Assembly (NCBI GenBank): GCA_045593725.1
Contig: JAZNXE010000029.1
Location: 1 to 56,449, forward strand
Origin: HGM12713 sp045593725
GTDB taxonomy: Bacteria > Bacillota > Clostridia > Oscillospirales > CAG-272
Direction: 5' to 3'
DNA length: 56,449 bases
Shown: piece after piece, positions 22,840-32,295 of the stretch
Position numbering within the stretch: position 1 is the first letter of the stretch
How the letters are laid out: each line of letters opens with the position of its first letter
Notes under the pieces: generated by a model
Seen by the model: the letters and a program-made list of their open reading frames with translations, nothing else
Told to the model about the DNA's origin: nothing
The model's database searches: none
Made by a program: the position numbers and the translations under genes

Positions 22840-23529
22840 TCAGCCCTCGAAGCGGTAACCTACTCCTCTCAAGGTAACTATAAGATTTGCGTATCGCCCG
22901 AGGCTCTTGCGCAAGAGCTTTATATGAGTATCTAACGTACGCACATCTCCGTAAAAATCATATCCCCATACGTCGCTGATGAATTTTTCTCTTGAAATGG
23001 CAATATTCTTATTCTCAAGCATATAGAAAAACAGGTCGTATTCCTTAGGTGTCATATCAACTCTTTTCCCGTCTATGAACACAAGCCTTGCGGTAACATC
23101 GGCGCGGAGTCCTCCGTTATCAAGAGTAACAATGACGTTTTCCTTTTTTGCCCCGAGAGCAGATGACGCCTTGACGCGCTTCATTACCGCCTCTATTCTC
23201 AGCATAAGCTCCTTAGGCGAAAATGGCTTTACAACGTAATCGTCTATGCCGAGCTCAAATCCGTTTATTTTATCGTATTCCTCGCCCCTTGCGGAAAGCA
23301 TTATTATTGGGGTGTTGGATATTTTTCTTATTTCTCTGCAAGCGGAAAATCCGTCAAGCTCGGGCATCATAATATCCATAATTATAATGTCAAATTCAGC
23401 GCTTCGGCAAAAGTGCACCGCTTCCATTCCATCCGCCGCCTCGGTAACGGTGTGTCCTTCAAATTCCGCGTACTTTTTTATAATTGAACGTATTCTTGCT
23501 TCGTCATCAACTACAAGGATATTATACAT
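22840..23529 (-). CDS. OmpR/PhoB-family response regulator
   Basis: A 229-residue regulator. The receiver domain (1-118) has the acidic pair D8-D9, the phosphoacceptor D52 in IIIMDIMMPELDG, and the conserved Lys in DYVVKPFSPKE. The winged-helix output domain follows (about 130-228) with DMTPKEYDLFFYMLENKN and a final VTLRGVGYRF. ATG 23529 is chosen because CAGGAGG sits 6 bp upstream; the longer frame to 23598 would translate the leader hairpin. It heads the operon with its kinase. The leader carries a strong stem-loop. Confidence 0.95.
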   Translation of the reverse strand: MYNILVVDDEARIRSIIKKYAEFEGHTVTEAADGMEAVHFCRSAEFDIIIMDIMMPELDGFSACREIRKISNTPIIMLSARGEEYDKINGFELGIDDYVVKPFSPKELMLRIEAVMKRVKASSALGAKKENVIVTLDNGGLRADVTARLVFIDGKRVDMTPKEYDLFFYMLENKNIAISREKFISDVWGYDFYGDVRTLDTHIKLLRKSLGRYANLIVTLRGVGYRFEG

Positions 23530-23549
23530 TTTACCTCCTGTTGTTAGAA

Positions 23550-23583
23550 AAGCGCTTCGGTAACCCTGGCTACCGAAGCGCTT
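23550..23583 (-). promoter_or_regulatory. Stem-loop in the leader of the two-component operon
   Basis: A perfect 13-bp stem (AAGCGCTTCGGTA / TACCGAAGCGCTT) with an 8-nt loop. It lies between the predicted promoter and the ribosome site of the response regulator, ending 10 bp before AGGAGG. On the minus strand it is followed by only TTCTAAC, so it is a poor terminator. It could terminate htrA read-through, act as an attenuator, or protect the mRNA 5' end. Confidence 0.7.
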
Positions 23584-23602
23584 ACTTCTTCGGTGCATTT
23601 AT

Positions 23603-23631
23603 ATTATACACAAACATTCAAAGATTTTCAA
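23603..23631 (-). promoter_or_regulatory. Predicted promoter of the RR-HK-rlmA operon
   Basis: On the minus strand, TTGAAA (23631-23626), 17 bp, TATAAT (23608-23603), right after the htrA stop codon. Confidence 0.75.
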
Positions 23632-23635
23632 TATT

Positions 23636-25045
23636 TTATTTTTTTCTCGTCACGGTTATGTTACGCTCAACTCCGTTTCTCTCTACGGTTATGGTTGCGC
23701 TGTCCCCTTTTCCAAGTAAATCTATGATTGCGTAGTACTGCGCGGGATTGCTTATCTTTTCACCGTTCACCTTGACTACCTTATCATACTTTTTAAAATC
23801 GGCATTGGTTGTTTCTACAATGTAAAGACCTGTGACACCGTTCAGCTTTCCGTACTGAACTCTTATTCCTATCTTCGGCTCTACTACCATTTTTCTATTG
23901 ACAAAATTAAGCGCGATATCCGAGGGTATTGCAAAGCCCAATCCCTCTATTCCCGTTTCAGAGGTTTTAGCGTTCACAATTCCCACAAGATTACCCATCA
24001 TATCAAACAGAGCGCCTCCTGAGTTTCCCGGATTTATTGCGGCGTTGTGCTGAAGCAGCACCATCTCTACATTATCTATCTTTACCCGTCTGTCAAGAGC
24101 GCTTATGATACCGTCGGTTACGGTGCCTCCAAGAGAGCCTAACGGGTTACCTATTGCTATAACCTCCTGACCCACCTTAAGGTCGCTGCTCTTTCCAAAG
24201 GAGGCTAAGGTGAAATTCTCGTCATTCTTTTTGTTGATGATAAGCAGTGCCAAATCAATGCTTGAATCGCTTCCGATTACAGTCGCCTGGTACTCCTCGG
24301 CATTGGTAAGGACTACTGTTATGCTATCCGCAAGGTTTCCGTCATCAGCATATATTACGTGATGATTGGTAAGCAGATATCCCGCTTCGTCGCTTTGCGC
24401 TATAAGAACCCCGCTTCCCGCGCCCGATGTCACGTACTGACCGTAAAAATAATCCATCTGTGTGCTTGAGGTCTTTATCTCAACAACACTGTTGCCAACC
24501 TTACTTACCACGTCGGGTATAGCTAACGGAGCGTAGCTTTCATACGTATTCTGAGTTATAGTAACGGTAGGTATATCCCCCATTACCGTGCCTGTATCCC
24601 CAAGCTCACTATTTGGCGTGTTAGAGAACAAATTAAATACCTTTGCCAAGGAATATCCCCCGAACAACAGTATAGACACCAAAAGAAGCGCTCCTATGAC
24701 GACAGCCGTTATTATGGTCTTATTACGCTTCCTTCGTATTTCCTCTGTCTTTTCCTCGCCAACAGTGAAGTTAGGAACATAATAGGGCGGCTGATAGTAT
24801 GAAGAATATTGATGCCCTACTTGCTCATCTGCTCGAGCTTGTTCTCCACTGTTTTCGCCTTTTTGGTAAGCTGTGCCTTTTTCTTTTTCATTATTCTGGC
24901 TTTGGAATTCAGCCCCTTTTGGAGCTTCTTCCCCGCCTTTTTGCCTATTTTTAAAAGTTTTAATATCATCGGATACCTCTCCAAAAGTATTTCTATTATC
25001 AAAGCTGTCCTGTGAGCCGTTATGCTGATTATCAAAATCCTTCAT
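23636..25045 (-). CDS. HtrA/DegP-like membrane-anchored serine protease
   Basis: A 469-residue protease. A hydrophilic, low-complexity cytoplasmic N-terminus (1-108) precedes one membrane helix (110-132), so the protease domain faces outward. The catalytic triad is His229 (in LLTNHHVI), Asp264 (SSIDLALL) and Ser342 (NPGNSGGAL). A PDZ domain fills about 385-465, with KYDKVVKVNGEKISN. Family knowledge: HtrA degrades misfolded envelope proteins. It lies just upstream of the two-component operon on the same strand, as in CssRS-like or WalRK-like arrangements, suggesting linked envelope stress control. Confidence 0.94.
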   Translation of the reverse strand: MKDFDNQHNGSQDSFDNRNTFGEVSDDIKTFKNRQKGGEEAPKGAEFQSQNNEKEKGTAYQKGENSGEQARADEQVGHQYSSYYQPPYYVPNFTVGEEKTEEIRRKRNKTIITAVVIGALLLVSILLFGGYSLAKVFNLFSNTPNSELGDTGTVMGDIPTVTITQNTYESYAPLAIPDVVSKVGNSVVEIKTSSTQMDYFYGQYVTSGAGSGVLIAQSDEAGYLLTNHHVIYADDGNLADSITVVLTNAEEYQATVIGSDSSIDLALLIINKKNDENFTLASFGKSSDLKVGQEVIAIGNPLGSLGGTVTDGIISALDRRVKIDNVEMVLLQHNAAINPGNSGGALFDMMGNLVGIVNAKTSETGIEGLGFAIPSDIALNFVNRKMVVEPKIGIRVQYGKLNGVTGLYIVETTNADFKKYDKVVKVNGEKISNPAQYYAIIDLLGKGDSATITVERNGVERNITVTRKK

Positions 25046-25186
25046 ATCCGTTCCTTTCCCGGATAAAATATTTATCCGTTTCCATCATAATTATACAATT
25101 ATTTTGTGACAGTTCTATGACTAAATTTCTAATACTTACTGAATTTAGAAAAAATTCAAAATTTGCGTTTTTTAAAATTGCGTGGG

Positions 25187-25215
25187 TTGTTTTTGCCGTA
25201 GGTTTATGTTATAAT
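25187..25215 (+). promoter_or_regulatory. Predicted promoter of addBA
   Basis: TTGTTT (25187-25192), 17 bp, TATAAT (25210-25215). AGGAGG is 7 bp before ATG 25247. The -35 is weak. Confidence 0.55.
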
Positions 25216-25246
25216 GTATATAACAGTTTTGTAGGCAGGAGGAGCT

Positions 25247-28200
25247 ATGATAAGATTCATTTACGGCACGTACGGCAGTGGAAAAACTACCGAAATATTA
25301 AAATCAATAGCCGAGGACTCTAAGGCACAGGTGCGCTCATTTCTTATAGTTCCCGACCAGGAGGCTCTGCAATACGAGCGGCTTACCCTCTCATCGCTCC
25401 CTCCGTCCTCACAGCTATCCCTTGAAATTTTGAGCTTTTCCCGCCTTTATAACAGAGTTTGCAGAGAGTACGGAGGACTTTCATACTCCTATATCACCAA
25501 GCCTATGCGCTCGCTTATTATGTGGAAGAGTCTTAGGGAGTTGTCGGGACTTTTTGAGCATTTTGATGAGCGAATCACCTCAGATACGGCTATGCCCGAC
25601 ATTATGCTAAACGCCATTGACGAGCTTAAGGCAAACGGAGTTACCGCTGCCTCTCTTGAGATTGCCGCGGGAAAGCTTCCTCAAGCCGCCCCCCTGCGCT
25701 CACGCTTAAGAGATATGGCGCTCGTATATTCCTGCTTTGATAATTTCGTCGCGGAAAAATACAGCGATTCCTCAAATGACCTTATGCGCCTTCTGGACGT
25801 TCTGCGAAATCATAACTTTTTCAACGGCGCTAACATATACATAGATTCATTTACCTCATATACGGCGGTACAGCACGCCATAATTGAAGAAATATTTAAG
25901 GGCGCTGAGAATGTTACTGTTACGCTGCCTTTAGAATCCCCGCTCTATGAGGATATCAGCACCTACGGTATTCAGGCTTCCCACAAAAAGCTTATTGAAT
26001 CTGCCCGTCGCTGCGGAGGATACACTCATACTGTGCTGCCCGAAAATCACAGGACAAGCTCTCCCGCTCTTGCGTATCTTTCACAAAATCTTTGGAAAAT
26101 GGATACTCGGACAGAGGACGCTCCTTCACCTAATGGAAGCATAGTGTGTGAGATTTGCGATAACCCCTACTCAGAGTGTGAGGCAGTTGCCGCTCACATA
26201 CTTGAGCTGTTGCGCAGAGGAGCGCGTTGCCGCGATATGGTTATTATTGCGCGCGACTGCGAAGCTTATAGGGGAATACTGGATACGGCGTTGGAGAAAA
26301 GTAATATTCCCTTCTTCTTTTCTCAAAAGAGCGAGCTTTGCGCTATGCCTGCCGTTAAATTTATTCTGTCCGCCCTACGCATTAAAAAATACAATTGGCA
26401 AAAAAATGACGTCATATCCCACATAAAAACGGGGCTATGCGACATAGAAAAGCGTGACGCCGACCTCTTTGAGGAATACGTAAATACTTGGAATATCCGC
26501 GGCGAGCAGTTTTTGACAGATGCGTGGACTATGAATCCCGACGGCTTTGTAGCTGAGCTTTCCCCCCGCGGCGAGATTATTTTGAGCGCCGCAAACAGAG
26601 TAAAGGACGCTTTGATTGCTCCGCTTTTGAAGCTGTTTATACTTCTTGACGCCGCCGAGAATATATCCGATATGTGCAAAGCCCTTTATTCGTATATGCA
26701 GGAGGTATCTCTTGAGGACAAGCTGACCTCTCTGGCGCAAAGAGCAGCCAACAGAGGCGACCTCAAGCAGGCGCGGGAGCTTTCGAGTATATACGAGGTA
26801 ATTCTCAATACCCTTGCCGACATGGCTGAGGTCCTTGGGGAGGAAAGCACGGACGCGGAAGAATTTATGCTTATTTTGCGTAACATGTTCGACAAGACCG
26901 AAATCGGCACAATTCCCACCTCAATTGACGAGGTCCACGTAGGCTCGGCATCTATGCTTCGTGCCTCCAACCCTAAATATGCTTTTGTTTTGGGTCTTTG
27001 TGAGGGAGAATTCCCTGCCGCTGTGAACGACTCGGGCATTTTCTCATCTATCGACCGCCAAAGCCTTATGGAGCTTGGAATAGAGCTGTCCGGTAACAAC
27101 GATATCCGCTCCTCGGACGAGCTAATGTACGTTTCCAGAGCCTTTTCCGTATGCTCCCACAAGCTGTTCGTATTTACTCACAAATCTGAGCTTGATGGCA
27201 CAACGCGCTTTCCATCCCTCGCATTTAACCGCGTTGTCAAGCTTTTCGGTGGACAGCTTAAGCCCCACGTATATAAGCAATCCGACCTTGAATATTCGGT
27301 GGGCGCTCCTAAAAACACCGCAAATATTCTGCGCTCTCTTGACGAGGGTGTTATAAAGGCATCGGTGCGTGAGGCTTTAAATGAAAGTATCCCCGAATTT
27401 TCAAGGCTGTCACAGGCGGAGCCATCCTCAGACAGCTGCCACGTTCCTGCTGAAACGGTAAGCGCGGCTATGGGAGAAGCTCTTTATCTTTCCTCAAGCT
27501 CCTTTGAAAAATATGTAAAATGCCCCTTTGACTATTACTGCTCAAGGGTGCTAAAATTGCGTGAGCAGACAGACTCAAAATTCAAGGCTAACGATATCGG
27601 CTCTTTCGTGCATTATATCTTGGAGGTGCTTATAAAGCTGGCTATTCCGGAAAACCCAAGCCAGCCCTTACCCAGCGACGAGGAGATAATCAGTGAGGCC
27701 ACCAAGGCGGCGAAGCTTTACATTGAGAAGATATGTCCTCCGTCCCTATTGAATTCAAAAAGGCTAAAGCACCTATACAACAGACTGACAGCTCTGTCTG
27801 TTCTACTGGTTAAGAACACCGTAAAGGAGTTTAAGGAAAGCGATTTCCGTCCTGTATTCTATGAGCTTCGCGCCGATGGAAAAGAGGGTCGCCCCTCTCC
27901 GTTGATATTCACACTTGATGATGGCTGCAAGGTATCGTTCACGGGAATAGTTGACCGAGTTGACCTATACAAAAGGGATGACAAGGTTTATATCCGAGTA
28001 ATAGACTACAAGACGGGAACGAAGGATTTTTCGCTTGAGGATATTGACCGCGGAATAAATCTTCAAATGCTCATTTATCTCTTTACTCTCTGCCGAAACG
28101 GCTCGGAGCGCTTCAAGCGTTCCTTAGGTCTTGAAAAGGGTCAGGATGCCCTTCCCGCGGGAGTGGTATATATTTCAACAGCTATACCGACCTTAGAGGC

Positions 28201-28546
28201 TGAGGGTTATTCCGACAAAGAAAGTGTCCTCGCCGAAGCCGAGGATAAGCTAAAGCGTTCAGGCTTACTGCTGAATGACGAGGACGTGCTTCGCGCTATG
28301 AACCATCAGCTTGACGCAAGATTTCTGGCAGGAATAAAAAGGAACAAGGAAGCTGCTCTTGAGGGCAAGGCTCTTACACAAGCAGAGGACTTTTCGGATA
28401 TATTCGAGAAGCTTTCCCATACGGTTAAGCGTATCGCGGGTGAGCTTCGCTCGGGTAAAGCTGACGCATCTCCCCTCATATACAAGATGCAATCTCCCTG
28501 CGATTACTGCAAATCAAAGCCTATTTGCAGAAAAACAAATAAGTAA
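25247..28546 (+). CDS. addB: ATP-dependent helicase/deoxyribonuclease subunit B
   Basis: AddB pairs with AddA in the AddAB helicase-nuclease that resects double-strand breaks and loads RecA. The 1099-residue chain has an N-terminal Walker A (GTYGSGKTTEI, about 7-17). Degenerate helicase repeats follow. The C-terminal RecB-like nuclease contains VIDYKTGTKDF. The iron-sulfur cysteines are visible as KCPFDYYCS (about 758-766) and CDYCKSKPICRK at the very end. Length is slightly short of B. subtilis AddB (about 1160). addA starts 14 bp after its stop, the usual order. Confidence 0.95.
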   Translation: MIRFIYGTYGSGKTTEILKSIAEDSKAQVRSFLIVPDQEALQYERLTLSSLPPSSQLSLEILSFSRLYNRVCREYGGLSYSYITKPMRSLIMWKSLRELSGLFEHFDERITSDTAMPDIMLNAIDELKANGVTAASLEIAAGKLPQAAPLRSRLRDMALVYSCFDNFVAEKYSDSSNDLMRLLDVLRNHNFFNGANIYIDSFTSYTAVQHAIIEEIFKGAENVTVTLPLESPLYEDISTYGIQASHKKLIESARRCGGYTHTVLPENHRTSSPALAYLSQNLWKMDTRTEDAPSPNGSIVCEICDNPYSECEAVAAHILELLRRGARCRDMVIIARDCEAYRGILDTALEKSNIPFFFSQKSELCAMPAVKFILSALRIKKYNWQKNDVISHIKTGLCDIEKRDADLFEEYVNTWNIRGEQFLTDAWTMNPDGFVAELSPRGEIILSAANRVKDALIAPLLKLFILLDAAENISDMCKALYSYMQEVSLEDKLTSLAQRAANRGDLKQARELSSIYEVILNTLADMAEVLGEESTDAEEFMLILRNMFDKTEIGTIPTSIDEVHVGSASMLRASNPKYAFVLGLCEGEFPAAVNDSGIFSSIDRQSLMELGIELSGNNDIRSSDELMYVSRAFSVCSHKLFVFTHKSELDGTTRFPSLAFNRVVKLFGGQLKPHVYKQSDLEYSVGAPKNTANILRSLDEGVIKASVREALNESIPEFSRLSQAEPSSDSCHVPAETVSAAMGEALYLSSSSFEKYVKCPFDYYCSRVLKLREQTDSKFKANDIGSFVHYILEVLIKLAIPENPSQPLPSDEEIISEATKAAKLYIEKICPPSLLNSKRLKHLYNRLTALSVLLVKNTVKEFKESDFRPVFYELRADGKEGRPSPLIFTLDDGCKVSFTGIVDRVDLYKRDDKVYIRVIDYKTGTKDFSLEDIDRGINLQMLIYLFTLCRNGSERFKRSLGLEKGQDALPAGVVYISTAIPTLEAEGYSDKESVLAEAEDKLKRSGLLLNDEDVLRAMNHQLDARFLAGIKRNKEAALEGKALTQAEDFSDIFEKLSHTVKRIAGELRSGKADASPLIYKMQSPCDYCKSKPICRKTNK

Positions 28547-28560
28547 AGGAGGAATACGTA

Positions 28561-31500
28561 ATGGCAAGAAATTGGACCGAAGCCCAAAAAACGGCTATGA
28601 GCATACGCGGTAAAACCTTACTGGTCAGTGCCGCCGCCGGCTCGGGAAAGACGGCTACGCTCACCGAGCGTATTATACGCCGCATTACCGACACCTCCGA
28701 CCCTGCGGATATTTCAAAGATGCTTATTGTGACCTTTACCCGCGCGGCAGCGGCTGAGCTGCGCTCCCGTATATTCGTGGCACTCAGCGACGCCCTTGCG
28801 GAAAATCCTTCGAGCAAGCATCTCGCGTCACAGCTTATGAAAATAGGAAACGCCCATATAAGCACCATAGACTCCTTTTACTTTGAGCTTATACAGTCAA
28901 ATCTTTCCTCCCTCGGACTTTCAAATGCAATACGTATAGCCGACGACGCGGAATACGCTATCCTTTCCCGCAGAGTGATGGAAGAAACTATTGAAGCCTT
29001 TTATGAAAACGAGCCTGATTTTCCTTCCTTTGCCGAGTGCTTTGCAGGGGTCAGACAACTGAATACTCTGCCCGATATTTTTCTGAATATCCACCAGAAG
29101 CTTTCATCAATTCCAGAGGGTATTGAGTTTTTGAACGACCGCGCTATGTGTGCCGCCGCCCAATCCCATAATGATTTCTTCGACACCTCATACGGGAAGA
29201 TACTTCAGAAAAGTACCTCAGAGCTGCTCTCTCATTATCTGCCTATACTGGACGCGGCTGTGGAATTCATTGCTCTTGATGACAAGGTTTATTCAAAATA
29301 CGGAGAATCCTTCATTTACGACCTTGAGTTTTGTAATCAGCTATACAGCGCATCGCAAAACGACGAAAGCGGATACTCTGAGATACGTGGACTTCTGGCG
29401 TGTTACCTGCCAATCCCCCTAAAAAGCCTTAACGCAAAATATTCAAGTGAGCAGCTTTTGATATTTAAGGAAAAACGCTCGGAGTTTACTAAGAATATGA
29501 AGGCTCTTGCGGGAAAGGCTTTCTCAAAATCCCCCGAAACGATAACCCTTGCTATGGAGGATACGTCGAGGCATATTAATATGCTGTACAGGCTCTTGCT
29601 TACCTTTGAGGACGCCATTAACAAGGAAAAGAGCCGAATAGGAATACTTACCTTTACCGACATACGCAGGTACACCCTTTCTTTGTTGGTTGCTCCCGAC
29701 GGAACGCCTACCGCTATTGCCAAGCAATACGCGGAGCAGTTCACCGATATATATATCGACGAATATCAGGACGTTGACCGCGTCCAAGACCTTATATTCA
29801 GCTCTATATCTAAGTCAAATAACCGTTTTATGGTAGGCGATATCAAGCAGAGCATATACCAATTCAGAGGCGCGGAGCCTCAGCTTTTCGCTGATTACCG
29901 CTCACGCTTCCCTCTGCATTCATCGGCAGAAGCCGAAAGCTCTGATTGTGTTTCTCTGTTCATGTCAAACAATTTCAGGTGTGACGAAAATATTATTGAG
30001 TTTACCAATATGGTCTGCTCCCGCATATTTGGAGCGGTATCCGATAGTATTGGTTATACCTCTGAGGACGATTTGAAATTTTCCAAGCTGCTCCCAAGCG
30101 AAGATTACGTTTCCCCAAAGGTAACCGTGGCTATTGTAAAAACTCCATCAAGGTCACAAAAGGAGCAAGCTGAAGGCGCAGAAATTGAGGAGCTTGGCTC
30201 AAACAAGGAAATAGAGGCTGAATACATCGCCTCAGAGATAGAAAGACTTCTGCGCGAGGAAAAGAAGGTAGACGGCTCGCCTATCCTACCCGGGGATATA
30301 GCTGTGCTTTTCCGCTCAAGAACCATAAGCCCCTTTATTGCCGAGGCTTTGAAAAAGCGCGGTATTCTATGCGGTGAGGCAGATGCCAAAAAATATTTTG
30401 AAAACCCCGACGTGCTTATGGTACTTTGCGTCCTCAACGCCATAGACAATCCCGAGAGAGATACCTATCTTGCAGGGACTCTTCGCTCTCCCATATTTGA
30501 CTTCAGTATGGAGGAGCTTATAACACTAAGAATGTTCCGCGACTCATCCTATTCCTTATATGCCGCCCTTTGTGAATATGCCCATGAGAATGAGGACGCT
30601 CTGTCAGAAAAATGCCGTGATTTTATTTCCACTCTTGAAGCGTGGCAATATGATGCCGCTTCCCTTTCGGTGGACAGATTCCTGCGTATGCTTTTCGACA
30701 GCGAACGCTTTGTTGCCACTGGAATAGTATCCGCCGTCAAGGACAACGGAGAGGGCGGAAATATACTTCTTCTCTATGAATACGCCCGTAATTTTGAGAA
30801 CGGAAGCTTTAAGGGACTCTATCAATTCCTTGAATACATATCCTCTATGATAGAAGAGGGAAAAACTCTGAATATGGGCGAATACTCCTCCGCTGACCGC
30901 GTATCTCTTATGACAATACATAAATCAAAGGGACTTGAATTTCCCGTTTGCTTCCTTTGCGACACCAATCATTCAATTCGTTCAAAGGATACAAATGAAA
31001 GCTTCGTGTTTGATTATCCCAACGGTGTAGCCCTGAAGGTATCAGAGGAAAGCGGTATGGCGCGTATAAATACTCCTATGCGTGAGGCTATTATATCAAA
31101 AATAGCCTCAAAGCAGGCAGAGGAGGAAATGCGAATACTCTATGTTGCCCTTACCAGAGCGCGAGAGCGCTTGTACGTTACCGCGGCTACATCAAAGGAT
31201 ACTGATAAGCTCCTCACCTCCGCGAGAATCAAAAATATATATTTTGACAGATATTCCGCCATAAATACCTGCTCCTCTTATCTGGATTGGATTCTTGTTG
31301 GGTGCTCCCAGCAATCACGCTCCTATGAATTAAAAATAATAGACTGTGCCCATATAGAAAAGCCTATACAAAACAGTATTTCGGGAGAGCTTTCCTATAC
31401 GGCTGACCCGTGCCTGACAAATAAGCTAAAAGAAAAATTTGCCTTTAGATATCCTTATGAAGCCTTAGGCAGAGTTCCCTCCAAAATATCGGTATCTCGT

Positions 31501-32193
31501 CTATATCCCGATATACTCGATGAGAATAACGATACGTTAGAGCTGTTTACCGAGGTAAAAAAGGCTGCTGTGCCCGACTTTTTCCTCGGCGTGGAAGCCA
31601 CAAAAGAAATCGCGGCTGAGCGCGGCACCGCCACACACCTGTTTTTGCAGTTCTGTGATTTTGAATACGCTTATAAAAACGGAACAAAAAGCGAATTGGC
31701 GCGTCTGGAGCAAAAAAAATTTCTCCCCCCTAACGCCGCATCTCTTATTTATACAGAGGAGCTTGACCGCTTTTTTGAGAGTGAGCTTGTCAAAAAGATA
31801 CTTTGTGCTAAGCGCATAATACGTGAGCAGCGCTTTAACGTGGAGCTGTCTGCCGATGGCTTTACCAAGGACAAGGATCTGCTTGAGAAAATGCGCGGAG
31901 AAACACTTGCTGTTCAGGGCGTTATAGACCTTATAATCATAGGTGAGGACGGAAGCATAGAGCTTTACGACTATAAGACCGACAGGCTCAGCGCAAGGGA
32001 GCTTTCCTCACAATCCGAGGCATCCAAGAAAATGAATTTCAAGCACGGTCAACAGCTCTACTACTATTCAAAGGCAGTAGAAGCTCTTATGGGGAAGAAA
32101 TGCTCCAGAGTAGCGGTTTACTCTACTCATTCAGCAAGACTATATGACATAGACCTTTCATCCTTCGAGTCAGAGGGGCTAAATCTTATCTGA
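28561..32193 (+). CDS. addA: ATP-dependent helicase/nuclease subunit A
   Basis: A 1210-residue UvrD-family translocase with a C-terminal nuclease. Walker A is SAAAGSGKTATLTERI (about 20-35), Walker B DEYQDVDRVQD (about 400-410), and SVDRVSLMTIHKSKGLEFPV-like motif V and LYVALTRARERLYV motif VI are clear. The nuclease centre ELYDYKTDRLSAREL lies near residue 1138. With AddB it recognises Chi-like sites; the local Chi sequence is unknown. An AAGGAGGA site precedes ATG 28561. Confidence 0.96.
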   Translation: MARNWTEAQKTAMSIRGKTLLVSAAAGSGKTATLTERIIRRITDTSDPADISKMLIVTFTRAAAAELRSRIFVALSDALAENPSSKHLASQLMKIGNAHISTIDSFYFELIQSNLSSLGLSNAIRIADDAEYAILSRRVMEETIEAFYENEPDFPSFAECFAGVRQLNTLPDIFLNIHQKLSSIPEGIEFLNDRAMCAAAQSHNDFFDTSYGKILQKSTSELLSHYLPILDAAVEFIALDDKVYSKYGESFIYDLEFCNQLYSASQNDESGYSEIRGLLACYLPIPLKSLNAKYSSEQLLIFKEKRSEFTKNMKALAGKAFSKSPETITLAMEDTSRHINMLYRLLLTFEDAINKEKSRIGILTFTDIRRYTLSLLVAPDGTPTAIAKQYAEQFTDIYIDEYQDVDRVQDLIFSSISKSNNRFMVGDIKQSIYQFRGAEPQLFADYRSRFPLHSSAEAESSDCVSLFMSNNFRCDENIIEFTNMVCSRIFGAVSDSIGYTSEDDLKFSKLLPSEDYVSPKVTVAIVKTPSRSQKEQAEGAEIEELGSNKEIEAEYIASEIERLLREEKKVDGSPILPGDIAVLFRSRTISPFIAEALKKRGILCGEADAKKYFENPDVLMVLCVLNAIDNPERDTYLAGTLRSPIFDFSMEELITLRMFRDSSYSLYAALCEYAHENEDALSEKCRDFISTLEAWQYDAASLSVDRFLRMLFDSERFVATGIVSAVKDNGEGGNILLLYEYARNFENGSFKGLYQFLEYISSMIEEGKTLNMGEYSSADRVSLMTIHKSKGLEFPVCFLCDTNHSIRSKDTNESFVFDYPNGVALKVSEESGMARINTPMREAIISKIASKQAEEEMRILYVALTRARERLYVTAATSKDTDKLLTSARIKNIYFDRYSAINTCSSYLDWILVGCSQQSRSYELKIIDCAHIEKPIQNSISGELSYTADPCLTNKLKEKFAFRYPYEALGRVPSKISVSRLYPDILDENNDTLELFTEVKKAAVPDFFLGVEATKEIAAERGTATHLFLQFCDFEYAYKNGTKSELARLEQKKFLPPNAASLIYTEELDRFFESELVKKILCAKRIIREQRFNVELSADGFTKDKDLLEKMRGETLAVQGVIDLIIIGEDGSIELYDYKTDRLSARELSSQSEASKKMNFKHGQQLYYYSKAVEALMGKKCSRVAVYSTHSARLYDIDLSSFESEGLNLI

Positions 32194-32235
32194 GTTTTAC
32201 TGTCCCTTTCGTAGTCCCAGACATATTATTTAATA

Positions 32236-32271
32236 GAGGCACAGGCAAGGATTGAGCCTTGTCTGCGCCTC
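32236..32271 (+). terminator. Hairpin between addA and the DUF11 gene
   Basis: A 15-bp stem (GAGGCACAGGCAAGG with CCTTGTCTGCGCCTC, two non-Watson-Crick pairs) and a 6-nt loop. It is followed by TTATAATAATA rather than a pure T-tract, so it is a weak or partial terminator. Confidence 0.5.
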
Positions 32272-32295
32272 TTATAATAATATCAGGAGAATATA

